A stretch of 64,000 nucleotides of DNA from Darksidea phi (taxonomy: Eukaryota > Ascomycota > Dothideomycetes > Pleosporales > Lentitheciaceae), in the NCBI GenBank assembly GCA_030770425.1, contig JASJFT010000015.1, positions 1 through 64,000 of the forward strand. The letters run 5' to 3'. The position numbers were made by a program, and so were the translations under genes. The notes below the pieces were generated by a model. The model was not told where the DNA came from. It did no database searches and saw only the letters and a list, made by a program, of their open reading frames with translations. Shown here in pieces: positions 1 through 12,379 of the stretch (the first letter of the stretch is position 1; every line of letters begins with the position of its first letter).

Positions 1-149
1 TTGTTGGTCATGCTCTGTTTGCTCTGTTCGCTAAGACACAGATCAACCAGATCATTGTCACGTAATGTTGGATCACTGACTAAGCCCTTGTCTTGGCTTC
101 CAACCTTCTCGGGATGCCCCGCATCCTGTGATTCGCGTAGGGTTGTAAC
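1..149 (-). CDS. Possible partial exon, unknown product
   Basis: Read on the minus strand from 149 down to the window edge, one frame stays open for 49 codons. The other two minus frames hit stops. The translation is hydrophilic and rich in D, E, K, Q and S, starting VTTLRESQDAGHPEK, which looks more like real protein than the Cys- and Ser-rich plus-strand frame over the same bases. Its only ATG is at 11-9, and a TAG lies upstream near 160 inside the mutated DNA, so if it is real its start was lost or lies in another exon. The family is not recognised. It is too short to exclude chance. Confidence 0.3.
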
Positions 150-150
150 A
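1..150. other. Unmutated flank outside the RIP block
   Basis: This is the only stretch of ordinary composition apart from the gap island near 41.2 kb. I count 16 TG and 11 CA dinucleotides, the last TG at 144-145 and the last CA at 149-150. Directly after it the sequence turns into TA-rich DNA without CA or TG. It is the left border of the mutated block and probably single-copy or gene-bearing DNA that continues beyond the window. Confidence 0.85.
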
Positions 151-1224
151 GTAGATATCTATATAATAGCTATATATATCTTATAGGTAAGATTAGATAA
201 ATTTACTAATATTAGCTTTAATAAGTTTTCTACGAATTTCTCTTATCTTCTATATAATTTTTTCCTTTATTTATTAAAGTACTACTTCTTATAGATATAG
301 TTATTATACTAATCTTAAAAGATATACTCTATCCTAGAACTTCTCCTCCTTTTTATTCTACTCTATATCCGAACTTAGAAATAAAAGGTAGATAGAAGTA
401 GAGAGATTTTAGAAATAAAGAAAATAAAGGGAGACGCCGAATTAAATATACTTCGACTCGCGACTATTAGAAGGGGTAATATTAGAGAAGGCGATATTAA
501 GAGTATAACTTTAGTAGATTCTAGTATTCTTTTATAAAAGTACTTAATATATAACGGGGGGTAAATAACTTAAGGTTATACGATACTACTATAGAGGGAA
601 GAGAAAGAGATTACCGTAATATCGGCCGTTATTATAGTATTATTATTTTTTACCCGCTATTAGTCATCGCGGCTATATATTAGATTAAATTAAAGAGGTA
701 TTAGACTAGTAGATTCTCGTTATACTATTTTAAGCTATACTTAATAGTAATAAGCTAGATAGTTAATATTATATACGTTATATTAGTAGACTAGCTATAA
801 AAGGTATATCGATATAGCGGAAATACTACCTCCTTTTTAAAGATACTAGTACTTACTTCTACTCTTAATATAGGCTAACTAGACTCTAATCCCCCCGTCT
901 ATATAAGGTACTCTAACTATTTTATATAGCTAATATCTCGTAAATAGGAATTAGTCGGGTAGATTCTAAAGTAGTTACTACCTCTTACTTATATTAAATA
1001 TTATTAATAGGAACCCCCTATAATATATTATATACGCTCTTCTAGTAAGATAATATCCTTTAATTTACTATATTCCTATCTTTTTTAGTCCTTTAGTTAT
1101 CTTTCTATACGTCTTTATTACCTATATACGTAGATAAGTACCCTTTAATAGACCCTATTTTTATACTTTCCCTATACGAGTCTTCTCTCCAATCTAATTA
1201 TCTACTATATAATATAAGTAAAAA

Positions 1225-1299
1225 GTCTATAAAGTATATATTATCTATCTATCTTTATTATACTAGAATACTCTAGCTTATTAGGTTATAGTTATTATA
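1225..1299 (+). repeat. Degenerate direct repeat, copy 1
   Basis: Pairs with 1660-1732. Both start gtctata and end in a shared block containing attaggttatagttattat. A weaker similarity precedes each copy, around 1030-1080 and 1570-1620 (tatacgctct followed by ctagtaag). The mutation probably erased much of an originally closer match. Confidence 0.6.
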
Positions 1300-1497
1300 T
1301 AAGAAGAAAAAAGTACGATAGAGAGACGCCGTATAAGCTATATAGAGAAAATAATACTAATTACTTTTATACTTTCTAGAAGAAGAAGGAGCTAAGTATT
1401 ATTAACGTAGTCTAGTAGGTATAGGCGATAGACGGGGCTCTTAAAGATTAGACTCTAGAGTTAGAGTATAAGGGGTAGGATATATTTCCTTATAATA

Positions 1498-1556
1498 TAT
1501 ATATCTCCTATTTCTAGATCTACTTAAACCTCTAACTACTTTCTTATAATAAAGTT
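1498..1556 (+). repeat. 60-bp dispersed repeat, copy 1
   Basis: Matches 2571-2632: both run from atatatatctccta through ctaactactttc to tataat, with scattered transition differences. The two copies lie about 1.07 kb apart in the same orientation. Confidence 0.55.
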
Positions 1557-1659
1557 ATTTTAAAAGAAATTTACGAATATACGCTCTCCTAGTAAGGTTA
1601 AGACATTCTTTAGTTTATTATATCTTTCTACTCTAACCCCTAGACGGCCTATAACTAAA

Positions 1660-1732
1660 GTCTATAACTAGTATATTATCTAGCTATCCTACTATACTAG
1701 AATACTATTACTTATTAGGTTATAGTTATTAT
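1660..1732 (+). repeat. Degenerate direct repeat, copy 2
   Basis: Same orientation as 1225-1299, about 435 bp downstream of it. The middle is diverged and the last 20 or so bases are identical. It may be a tandem duplication inside an old element. Confidence 0.6.
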
Positions 1733-2570
1733 TTAAGAAAAGTCCGGTATAATAACTACTCGTTATACCGAAATTATAAAATTATAAAACTTATCTATAT
1801 CTATAATACTATCTCTAAGAGAAGGGGTCTTAAAGGTAAGTACTTATCTACTAGATAAGCTAGTCCTTATACTTCTACTCTAGGGCTATTAATACTAAGC
1901 CTTATAATAGCCTATACTACTAAGTTCTTCGCCGATATCTACCCTATATAGTCGATACTAGACTATAATTTTATCGAAAAAACTACTAGAAACGTCGAGT
2001 AGCCTTAAGAATATAGTATAATTACTACTCTCTATACTTATATTTCTATTATATAAATAGTAGATTTTGACTCTAGAAAGATACTACTTAAAGAAGCTAT
2101 TCGTATTTAGATAGGATATACTTACTACGATAATTCTTTACTTTTAGCTATTCTTACTTTTTATCTCTTCTATAGATACTACGTTAGCCTAGGGAAAGAA
2201 AATAGTATATAGAGTTACCTTTAGTAGACTATAATATTAGTATATCTTCTTAAGATATATATTAAAGATATATATAATACTAGATAATAGAATAAAGAAG
2301 TAAGATACTTCTATTAGGTTCTCTTTAAGACTAAAAGGTACGATTCCTAGGTATAATAGGTTTATATTTAGCTTATCTATCTATAGATCGTATATATATT
2401 ACCTAGTTATATTACCTACTATAATTTACCTCCTATAAGAAATTTTAGACCTAACTATAGAATTATCCTACTCCGTAATAACCGAAGTATATTTTATCTA
2501 AGAGTTTAACCTTTAAGAAGTCTATCTATTATTAGTATTAGGGTTCCTATTAAACCCTATAAATAACGAC

Positions 2571-2632
2571 GATATATATATCTCCTACTTCTAAATTTAC
2601 TTTAACTTCTAACTACTTTCCTATAATATTAG
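2571..2632 (+). repeat. 60-bp dispersed repeat, copy 2
   Basis: Second copy of the 1498-1556 segment, same orientation. The function is unknown. Confidence 0.55.
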
Positions 2633-5600
2633 GTTACTAGCGCCGGCGATAAAGCCGGTAAGAAAATAGGGTTATTACGAAAAGAAAAGACGGGAAAGAG
2701 AATATATCCGGAAAACGGCTATAGAAAGACCTTTATAAGGGGAGTAGATTTAAGAAGATACTAGCTTATTTATATATTACTCTCTAGTCTTAACTACTAA
2801 TATATAAGTTAGAGATAAAGCTAATCTAATATAGATAATCTAAACTAAGTATATAATTATAGTTTTCTAGATTATAATAGATCCTTCGTTTAAAGAGATA
2901 TATATAGGAAATACGAGAATATATATATAGATAGTAGATTTTATAATTACTAATATCCTAGCTATAAAAAGAAGTTCCGTATAAGGGTATTTCTATATAG
3001 ATACTAGTATATATACTAGAATCTCTATATAGTTATAAATTCCTTTATCTTAAGGACCCTAATACTATTATTAATATTAACTAATAATAACTTTACCGAT
3101 AGATATAAGTCGTAAACTACTTTTCTCCCGTTATCTTTACTACTACCGGTATCTAGAGAGTATATACTAACCTTAAAAGATACTCTACTAGCTACCTAGG
3201 TATCCGAGGATAATTAATACTATAATAATATCTTTAGATAGATACTATTAAATAGTATAGAACTAGAATTATAGATATATATTATACTAGACTAAACGCC
3301 CTTATATATTATTTCTATATCCGGTAGTAAGGTATATCCGTTTATAGGGAACCTTATAGGATAGTATTTCGGGAGTATATATTCGTAAACTAGTCTACCT
3401 ATACTATACTTTAACTATAGTCCGCCTTTAGTATATCTAATAGTTATCGATAGAGGGAGATTAAACGCCAGGCTTTAGTAGGGGAATAAGGAATTTAACG
3501 GTAATAAAACCAAATAGATTAAGTAATAGATCTACGTATAGAACCTACTCCTAATAATCCCTAAACCGCGATTAATATACCCTTACTAGCTTAATCCTCT
3601 AATATTTCGTAAGAAGGTAGGAGCTATCTAATAATAATAACTAGTAGTAGTAGTATCCTTATAATCTCTATAATTCTTATTAAGATAGTCCCTACTTAAT
3701 ATTAGCCCCTATTATAATAGATTTTTCGATTTTTATCCTTACTTAATAATAATATTAGGTTAGTATCGTTTCTATATTTCTTAATATTTTATATACTATA
3801 CTCTTATAGTATATCGAAGATATAAGTACTTATAATATACTTAAGTATAGTTATATATATTAAAAAATAGTTATTATAGAGCTTAATAGGTTACTTTATA
3901 GAGTTAGTAATATTCTATCCTTATTATAGATTATATCTACTTTATATATAGGTTATAAGAAGCGTTACTAGTACTATAACTATAACTTAAAGAAGTTTAC
4001 TTTATATATATCTTATTTCTATACTTTTAGACTAGGGCCCGACGCGTAAGATATATTAAGTAGCTTAATTAATTATTATAAGGAGTTCGCTTTAGACGTT
4101 CTATATTACGATCTAGCTAATTAATAGTAGCTAAGTCTAATAAAGTATCTATAGCTTTAAGCGGTACTACTATTACGTAAGATACTCGATACTATACCTT
4201 CGATCTATATAGCTTATAGAGATATAATAGAAGCTAAGCTATATATATAATAACTATAATATTAACTTCTAAAGGAATCTACTAAACCTTATTAGCCTTT
4301 ACTCTAACCGCTATAAGCGATATACGGAGGATAGAGTACGGATATATATACTAGAATAGTAAGATAGCTATTATTACTTAAGCTATATCCTACTCTTCTA
4401 CTCTACCTCCTCTATCTAGTATATATACTTACTCTATTCCGTACTTTAGATAAGATACTTCTCTCTCCGGTTTTTTAAGCTAGGATTTTACCAGCTTTAG
4501 CCTAGTAGTTATTAATAAGGGCTATAGGGTTAGCTATATCTATTCTTCGTAAAGTTCTATAATAGACTTACGAAGATTTAAGTTTAATACTAGTAAAAAA
4601 CTATTAAGCTAGAAAATTTAATATTATTATTTATAGTATATTAGAGTTGGTTATATATATAATATACTTTCGTATAATATATATTTTAATAGAAGAGGAA
4701 TAGTTATTAAAGTAGAGCTAATTATAATAGTAACTAAAGTACTATAGAAGTACTACTATATAGTAATCTACCTCTACCCTCTACCCTATCTAAGATTAAA
4801 ACGATTAGTAAAACTATATATACTATTTTATATCCCCCTATTCCTATTAATATCTATACTAAGTTAGTCGCCTATATATATAGTATCTATTATATTAAAG
4901 AGAGGCTATTTTTCGATTAGCTACGTAAGGGTCGTAGTATAGGTAATACTATATAGGTTCTTATTCTATTACGCTAATTATAATACCTCTATATAGCTAA
5001 TTCTATATAATAGCTAATAAAGATATATAGCTCTAGCTTAGACTATATTTAAAGCCTTCTTTCCCGTCTAACTCTTTACCCGCCCCGTCTAATAATATCT
5101 ATATTTCTATTAGACTTTCTTATCTAATATATCTAGATATCTAGTATATCTTAGTACTACGGCTTATCTTTAGCTTTCTCGCTCGCTAATACGATTTATA
5201 TTAGTACTCCTCTAATTAATTAAACTACTACTCTATTCTATACTATATATAGTCTTAAATTAACGTCTACTATATATAGTATAGGTACTATCTATAATAA
5301 CCGTACGAAGTTATCGCCGATACTTTTTACCTACTATCTACTAGTATAGATCCGAATAATTTTACCTATATATTACTAGCCCTATTAAGCTACTAGTCGT
5401 ACCCTATTAGCTAAAGTTTAATTATTTAAGAATAACTAAGGTTAGTAAATATTAAGGTCCCTAGTTAGAGTAAAAATAGTAAACTAATTATTAAAGTAGG
5501 AGTAGAAGCCTAAGGTAAATACTAATCGACCTCTCTTCCTTCGGATACTAATAAGTATAATAGGATATAGAAGTATAATCTTCTAAACTACTCCTCTACT

Positions 5601-6808
5601 ATAAACTTTACTTACTTCGCTAATCTTTAACGGTACTAATCTACTATCTATAGAGTTAGTATTCCTAGGTATTCTTATACCGTTTAAGACTATACTAGAG
5701 TTAGAGATAAAGGATTTATATAGTATAACTATCTTATTAAGTACCTACGTAACTTCTACTATATTAAAATATCTAAACGTAGACTAGGGGAGCGTAGTAT
5801 ATTAGATTTATTAGTAGACTATAAGAGATAATATAGGTTACCTTCGTTATTATAGCTCGTTAATAGAAGTATATTTAGTCTAGTAAATATTATAGAAGTT
5901 AAAAAATATAATCTTATATATACGACTCTTATACTTACTTTAGAATTATTATATTACTATCTTAGTAGTATACTTGGTATCTATATATACTACTAAGATA
6001 TATTATCTATTTACTTCTAAGCGATATTATAGTCCTATATATAATATAAATCCTAGTCTACTCTATACTATTCCCTATACTAGCTCTTTCTTTAGTACTA
6101 GTAGGGGTTTCTTATCGTACCTAAGCTTCTTTAGCTTACTAAAATAGCTATCCTACGTCGGGATACGAACTTACTTTCTAATCGAATATCTTCTTATATC
6201 GAATATCTAATCCGGGCTCTAAGACTCTCTTTAGGGTAATTAATAAAGGGAAGAAGATATAATAGATAGTAGCTTCTTAGCTTATTAGTATAAGATAACT
6301 AGGTTAACCTCCTTCGTAACGCGGCGTAATATTAAAGATATACTTTTTAACTATATAGCTAAGAAATAGCTAATTATATATAGTATAATTTTAGTTTACT
6401 CTACTTTAAAGTACTCTAGTAGACCTAGTTTTATCCCTAGCCTTATACGTAGTTCCGCGTCTCTTAACTAGTTAGTATTTTAGGTATATCTACTACTAAG
6501 TTATAAGAGAAGCTATATACTTAGAATCTAGTTATCCCTACTAGTAGACCTACGCTTAAGTTCGAGCTCGTCTACCGTTTAACTCGTTTATATCGAACGT
6601 ATTATACTTACTATTATCTATTAATAAAAATATAAACCCTTTCTATTAAACTTACTATACTTACTATTACTCTATTAATAAATACGTCTAATATCTCTAT
6701 ATTAAACTTACTATCGCTTAATCTATTATAGATAATCGTAGTATAATTAAACTACTCTTAATTACTAAACCTAACCGTTAAAAGGGGTAAGTAATTAATT
6801 CCTCTAAT

Positions 6809-7102
6809 ACCTCCTATATACTAGCCTTATTTATTAAAGACTTATATTAGCGCTTCTAACCTAGCGAACTAGAGTAGCTTACTCTCTTACTCGAAGAAGG
6901 GTATATATATATAAATGGTAATACTCTTCTCTCTACTATTAGAGAAGTAGAAGACTATATTCTCGGCCTAGTAGTAAAGTATAACGAAATATAGGTAAAG
7001 ATATACTTTATTAGATATACCTTATATAGTATTAGATACGATATAAAGGGTCTCGACGAAGAAGCTATTAATATAGCTAAGGTTAAACTTTTATATAGTA
7101 TC
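6809..7102 (+). pseudogene. Fossil reading frame, 5' part, interrupted by the retrotransposon
   Basis: A plus-strand frame whose few stops are all TAA/TAG, as expected when CAA, CAG or TGG codons mutate. It includes the stop-free stretches LTLLLEEGYIYINGNTLLST and GLDEEAINIAKVKLLYSI. At 7102 it meets the retrotransposon. When the element and one copy of its 5-bp target duplication are removed, the frame continues in phase at 14968, giving a stop-free run of about 54 codons across the junction. This strongly suggests that the element landed in coding DNA, either a host gene or another transposon. The protein family is not recognised. Confidence 0.45.
7098..7102. repeat. Target-site duplication, left copy (gtatc)
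   Basis: The five bases directly before the left LTR are gtatc, identical to the five directly after the right LTR at 14963-14967. A 5-bp duplication is usual for Ty3/gypsy integration and fixes the element's borders. Confidence 0.9.
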
Positions 7103-7370
7103 TATAAGACCCTAGGACTAAGTATAATTAACTAGGAGTTATAATAGCTAAGGTAGTCTTCTAATTAACTAATAGTAAAATTGGTATATTAAAGCTATCC
7201 TAAGATAGCGCTATAAGGGTATAAGAATAAGGGGTTCTTATATCTAAATAGGGCTTAGCGCGTTAAATAAGCTAACTAACTATTAGACTAATCCTCGGGA
7301 TTACCTAATCTACTAACCGAAATAGGAAATAAGTAAAATAACTAGGTTACCTAGAGAATAGGTCGTAATA
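7103..7370 (-). repeat. 3' LTR (left copy), 268 bp
   Basis: On the plus strand it runs from tataagaccctagg to gtaata. The original ends were probably TG and CA, each turned into TA by the mutation. It is the same length as the right copy, with no indels. By eye there are about 19 differences, all transitions, including four adjacent cg/ta exchanges. At 7182 this copy has TGG where the right copy has CGG. Confidence 0.93.
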
Positions 7371-7373
7371 TTA

Positions 7374-7383
7374 TCTTTTTTCT
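7374..7383 (-). other. Probable polypurine tract of the retrotransposon
   Basis: On the minus strand an unbroken purine run, AGAAAAAAGA, sits three bases before the 3' LTR. This is the position of the plus-strand primer in LTR retrotransposons, and it supports the minus-strand orientation given by the coding domains. A purine run has no CpA, which may explain why it survived. Confidence 0.6.
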
Positions 7384-7800
7384 AGAATAAGGCCTTATCC
7401 TTAAAGGCCTAGTAAACGAATAATTAAGAAAAAACGCTTTTTAGAGGGGAAGAGAAGGGGGAGGATAGAGAAGGTAGGTAGATACCTATATCTATTACTC
7501 CCTACTCGAAAAACGATTTAACTAATACCCTTTAGATCGTCCTTAGAGTATATAAATATTATATAGCCCTATATATATCTACTCGTTTTACTATATAAAT
7601 TATCGTCTAAAAAATATTTTTCTAATATATATACTATATAATACGCTTAGTATATCTAAAGGGCGTCGTAGAATATATAAGAGGACGCTAGTAACTCGAT
7701 TTTCTATATTACCTAGGAGTTATATACGCGTAATTCTACTAGAGGACGAGGCTTACTTCTTCTACGTCTCTACCCGTAGTAAAGTAAGGCTATAGGGGGG

Positions 7801-8025
7801 TACTTTAAGCTTAGAAGTAGTTACTATAGGTTCTAGATATTATACTACCTATTTTAGTAGGCTATAAAGGAGAGGAGCTCTAAGCTTAGGGGTAATTACT
7901 ATAAGCTCTAGGCTATATACTATTTATTTTAGTAGACTATAAAGGAAGGTACTCTAAGCCTAGAGGTAATTACCCTAAGCTCTAGGTACTATACTACCCG
8001 TTTCGGCGGGCTATAAGGAGTAAGG
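7801..8025 (+). repeat. Three tandem copies of a 75-bp unit
   Basis: Units at about 7801-7875, 7876-7949 and 7950-8025 each hold a ctaagc-like start, a ctctagg-like block and a final (t/c)gg(c)gggctataaag-like end. They lie between the chromodomain and the 3' LTR, in the element's 3' untranslated part. Differences between units are mostly transitions. Tandem repeats in this place occur in some LTR elements; any function is unknown. Confidence 0.75.
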
Positions 8026-8079
8026 GTCTATACTTAGTACCGGCGATTTTTCTAGGTTCCTATCTTAACTAGTACCTCG

Positions 8080-8330
8080 TCTTCTAACTAGGGGCTAAGG
8101 AACTTATTTTATAATACGGCTTCTAACTACTAGACTAGCCATTTAGGTAGATCTAGCTTATTAGAGTACTTATTATAAAACTCTTTTACTTTTTAGACTA
8201 CGTTTATAAAATCGTTTACTAGGTAATAGATTAGGTCCGGGTCGTAACCTATCTATTCCGTTTAATAGTAGAGCTTACTATAAATAATCCGGCTATTAAG
8301 AATATAGACTACCGGCTACTTAGGATACCC
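8080..8330 (-). pseudogene. Fossil chromodomain of the retrotransposon
   Basis: The minus-strand translation contains GYDPDLIYYL, then DFINVV, then KVKEFYNKYSNKLDLPKWL. This corresponds to the conserved chromodomain end of fungal chromoviruses, where the pattern is GYDPDPTWYPASDFKNA followed by a FHxKYPxKPGPP segment. Missing Trp and Pro residues are explained by TGG-to-TAG and CCA-type losses. It lies directly downstream of the integrase, as expected. Confidence 0.85.
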
Positions 8331-8559
8331 GTTTACTTTTATAGCTAGTTCTTTAAAGAGTACTTAACTAAGTAACGGATCTTATATAGCTTTATATAAC
8401 CTATCTACGTAGAAAATATTATATATCTTTATATAGAAGGGTAACTAGACTATATAGGAGCTATACCTTTAGCTAATAATAAAATAAGGTCCGTATATTT
8501 ACTAGTCTAATTTTAGACTTAGTCTTAAGGTAGTAAATCCCTTAGGTATAATATAGACT

Positions 8560-9480
8560 TAATCTCCTACGTCGAAATCTAGGAGGTAGCGTTTTTTATT
8601 AATTTATCGGCTCTAGGCTTTCTAAGCTACTATAATATTAGCTTAGACGTAGTCGTGAACCTATTAAACTATATTAGTTCGGGTTTTTATAAACTTCTAG
8701 GCTACCTATATAGTTATATCGTTTGGTAATTCGGAGGATTTACGAACGTATTCTTACTAGTCCTAGTAATAATAAGTCTTATAGCCGAATTTAATCTTAA
8801 ATAAGAAAAATCCCGTTATATCGTACGAAAGAATTACCTAGGTCTAGTTTATACTAGATAGGAGATCGGACTAGTTATCCTAATAGAAGTTTATAAAGGG
8901 GCGTAATTATTAGTCTAGCTATTAATTAAAAACTTCCGTATTACTATTAGTCTATAGATAGTAGGCCGTAGATAATAACTAGCTAATTTCTATAAGCCTA
9001 TATAATTCTTTTATAAAGCCTAATACGAACTATAGGCCTTAATCTAAGACTATAGTACGTAGAGGACTAAAGACTCGCTATATATATATATAGTAGAGAG
9101 TAGCTATATCTTTAGTAGTAGCGGTCTTAAAGTAGGATAATAAGAAAGCGCGTTTTAATAATCTATATATTACTACGAATATATTATCGTATCCCTTATA
9201 GTCCTTTAAGAAGCTTTTAAAGTCTATAGAGACGTCTTCCTATACCCTCTTAGGTATAGGGAGCGGTTTAAGGAGATCTAGGGTCTTATCTTAAGACTTA
9301 TAACTCTATTAGTACTACTTATAGTTTCTTATATAATACTTTATATCTTTATTTATTATATCCTAGTAATATAGGTCTTTTAGGAGCCTAATAGTTTTCT
9401 TTATATCTAGGTAAGTAGTAATCTATATAATATATACCGCCTAGATAAGATAGATCTTAAGGAATCCTACTTTAGGTACT
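8560..9480 (-). pseudogene. Fossil integrase of the retrotransposon
   Basis: The zinc-binding part lies near 9360-9470: GRKKTI of the usual GHPGxxKT motif is readable once the stops are ignored. The catalytic core starts with EDVSIDFKSFLKDYKGYDNI at about 9165-9240, carrying the first acidic residue of the D,D,E triad in the SIDF motif. The segment STAYYLQTNSNTE-like at 8938-8985 is the HPQTDGQTE motif, with its stop taken as Gln. The order and spacing fit a Ty3/gypsy integrase. Confidence 0.9.
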
Positions 9481-9829
9481 ACTAACTTCTCTTTTTAGAG
9501 GAGGAGCCTAGATAGGGTTAGGAATAGATACTTACGTCCTTAATAAGCTAACTCTTACTCTAGTTTAAGTATAGTATATATACGATTCTTATAAAGTATA
9601 TAGTTAAGAAGTAGATAAGGGTAAGCTTCGGTTTTATACTTAGAATCCTAGGTATCGGTAGTAGCTATTAAGATAGCTATTATAGTAGAGGTCTATTCGA
9701 AGGGGATAAAGATATAAGTTCTAACGACTTTATCTTTTTCCTTCTAAGTTTTTAACTTCTTTTATTTTTAAGAGAGAGTATTCGTAATAATATTAGTAGT
9801 TCTAGGGCGGTAATAAATAGTATAGTAGT

Positions 9830-10330
9830 AGTCTACGAGCTTCTCGGCCTAGTAAGCCTATTATAAGGTTAGTTCGTACTTAGTCGAGAAATATTCTAGT
9901 ACCTAGTAATTAGTAATAACTTAGAAGGGTTTATTTAGTTATAACTCTATAAGCTAAGCCCTCTATTCGTTTAAACCCCTTATAACCGCGAGTATCTCTT
10001 TATTATAAATCTCGTAGTTTATTTCTATAGACTTTATTATCTTTATAAAGTAGACTATAGGTTATTAGATTCTATTATCTTAGAGCTACGTAAAGGTACC
10101 TACTAGAATACCGTTACTTACGTTAGTTTCTATATAGGTCCTATAGTAGAGTAAGTAATATCTTATAATAACGTCTAAATATAATAATACCTTACTTTTC
10201 TTAAATACGGCTTACTCTTTAGGCCTAAAGACGCGGAATTTTCCCTTTTATAGTAGTCGGGTAAGCGGGCGGACTATACGACTATAGTCTTTTAGCTACT
10301 TTTAATAGTAGTTATAGAAACCTAGGTAAG
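9830..10330 (-). pseudogene. Fossil RNase H of the retrotransposon
   Basis: YIETNVSNGILVGTFT at about 10090-10140 matches the ETDASDxAxGxxL start of the RNase H domain, with the catalytic Asp lost to Asn. Upstream, the minus strand reads a degraded NWEEPTTLKG-like thumb region between about 10250 and 10380. It follows the reverse transcriptase without a gap, as in other Ty3/gypsy pol genes. Confidence 0.85.
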
Positions 10331-10379
10331 CTTATAGCCCTTTTAGGGTTATAGATTCCTCTTAGTTTTTAATAGCTAC

Positions 10380-11060
10380 TATCTTATTAGGGTCTATATA
10401 GATTCCTTTAGTACTAATAATAAAATCTAAAAACTTTACCTCGGTAACTATAAACTCGCTCTTTTTAATATTAACCTATAGTCTAGCCTTCTTAAGCTTA
10501 TCTAGAATTTTACTTATATATTTCTCGTACTTAAGGGGGTCCTCTAAGTAGATTAAGATATTATCTATATAGATAGTATAGATCTTATCAATTTCGTTCT
10601 TAAGTACTTAATTAATATAGTACTAAAAGGTTACCAGTCTATTATATAGCCCGAAAGATAGAATATAGTATTTATAATTTCTATATTATATTTTAAAAGT
10701 TATAAGGTCTTCTATATTAGGGTCTAATCTAATATAATAGAAGACTTAATATACGTCTAGCTTAGTAAAGACCTTTACTTTAGAAAGTTATATTAGTATC
10801 TTCTTAATTAAGGGGATAGCTATAACGTCTTTCTTTATAACTACGTTAATTTTTTAGTAGTCGACGTAGAACCTCTACCCCCCTCCTAGCTTCTTAGCGA
10901 ATAGGACGGGCGAGGCGAAATTAGCGTCGCTAGTTATAATAAAGTTCTTTTTTAGATACTCTTCTAAGTAAGCTTTTAGTAGCTTTAGGTATTTAAGAAA
11001 TATATTATAGAGTAGGCTCGTACTAAGCTTACTTATATTATTCTTAAGGGTAATTTTATA
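10380..11060 (-). pseudogene. Fossil reverse transcriptase of the retrotransposon
   Basis: Several Ty3/gypsy motifs are readable. ANFASPVLFAKKLGGG at about 10880-10925 is followed by RFYVDY, where Cys has become Tyr and the Trp before it is a TAG. VFTKLDV lies at about 10750. ILSFGLYNRLVTF lies near 10640. The active-site motif near 10551-10575 is YIDNILIYLE, for the usual YLDDILIYS. KFLDFIISTKGIYIDPNKI lies at 10382-10438. These give family, strand and phase with high certainty and show that catalysis is lost. Confidence 0.95.
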
Positions 11061-11789
11061 GTCGACGTCCTCCCTTCTAGAGGGTAGCTTATCTAAGTTA
11101 ACCTTAGAGAAGTAGTTTAGGATAGCTTCTATATAACCTTTATAAGGGAGCTTTTCTACTATTATATCTTATACGTTCTATTCCGCTAAGTCTTCTACTA
11201 AGTCTTTCGACTATCTATCTCTAATTAATAAGTTAACTTTATATAGGCTAGTAGCTTCTAGTATAACTTCTTTCTTATCTACGAGCTTCTATATCTTAGG
11301 AGGCTCGAGAAAATATACGTCGAACTTATTACCGGCGGCCTACCCTAGTAGGTCGTTAGGGATAGGTATTACTTTCTTTTTCTTCCTATTATTTTTTCGG
11401 CGACCTCGTTAGCTTTTCTTAGATTTAATACCCCTTAAACTATTATTAGTATTACTATCTATATTCCTCTATATTTCCTTAGGAGTAACTTATTAATCCT
11501 CTATTACCTATAGCGGGGCTTCGACGGGCTTATAGACCTCCTCCTAGAGGATCGTAAGGGCTTTAATTAGAATCTCCGAACTAAGTATTAGATCCTTTCT
11601 AAGTAAGCGGGCCTTCTTCTATACTTTAATCTACTAATTAATTAGATTATCGCGACGTAAAGTATCGTCCTAGTATTCTAGATCTAGCTTCGGATTTAGC
11701 TTCCCTATAGTAGTTAGGTTATATTTTATCTACTTTAAGGTATCGTCTAACTAGTATAAAGTCCAATTATAATAGTTAATTAAGGACTA

Positions 11790-12090
11790 GATTTACTCGA
11801 AGAATTTTCTTTCGAGTATTATATTATAATACCCGAGCTTATAGAAGAGGAACTAAGTAGGTATATTCTTTCCCTAGATTAATAGATTAGCTTAGATAGC
11901 TATATCGACTAAGTAACCGTATTTCCCGTTAAACCTATTAAGGGGGATCGGTTTCTTTAGTCGATAGAAGACGGGCTTTAGCTTTTTCTTTACTACCTTT
12001 AAATATTTAGAGTAGACTAATAGGTACGTACTAGTACTACTATCTACTAATCCTCTTAGCCGTATAGCTAGGTTATTTACTATAAGTTAA
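11790..12090 (-). pseudogene. Fossil aspartic protease of the retrotransposon
   Basis: GLVDSSTSTYLLVYSKYL near 12010-12055 carries the catalytic DS(G/S) pattern of retroviral-type aspartic proteases. Further on, LGYYNIILERKFFE at about 11797-11838 matches the conserved C-terminal GxNIILGxxWFE segment. The position between gag and reverse transcriptase is as expected. Confidence 0.8.
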
Positions 12091-12379
12091 ATAGGGAGCG
12101 TAAATAATTTCGAATCGACGAGCTACGATATCTTAATAAGCTATTAATAATTAAGGGGTTTAATTACTCCTATATAGGCCGCTAGGGAGGAGCCCTCCTC
12201 TAGTAGCTTTCGTTTTTTAATATCGTAGAGGAGACGTTAGAGTTATACTCTAAACTACTTTCCTCTTTATACGGGAAGTCTAAATAAGCTTCTTCCTTAG
12301 AATTATTAGGAAAGATAATATTAACTTCTACTTCTATAGTATTCTACGTTACCTTATATACGACGTAGTCGGGGTAGTC

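Larger units (their letters stand above)
151..6808. other. RIP-mutated gene desert, left part
   Basis: About 6.7 kb with almost no CA or TG (survivors at about 1604, 2068, 3469, 3511, 4492, 4648 and 5975) and dense TAA/TAG in all frames. It contains degenerate internal repeats, listed separately, which fits duplicated transposon-like source DNA. I recognised no protein family here and saw no RNA gene. The fossil frame starting near 6809 may extend leftward into it. Confidence 0.85.

Noticed and set aside
1..186. Plus-strand 61-codon open frame starting with TTG
   Set aside because: It is rich in Cys, Ser and Leu, runs into the mutated AT-rich DNA, and overlaps a more protein-like minus-strand frame. 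It is most likely a shadow.
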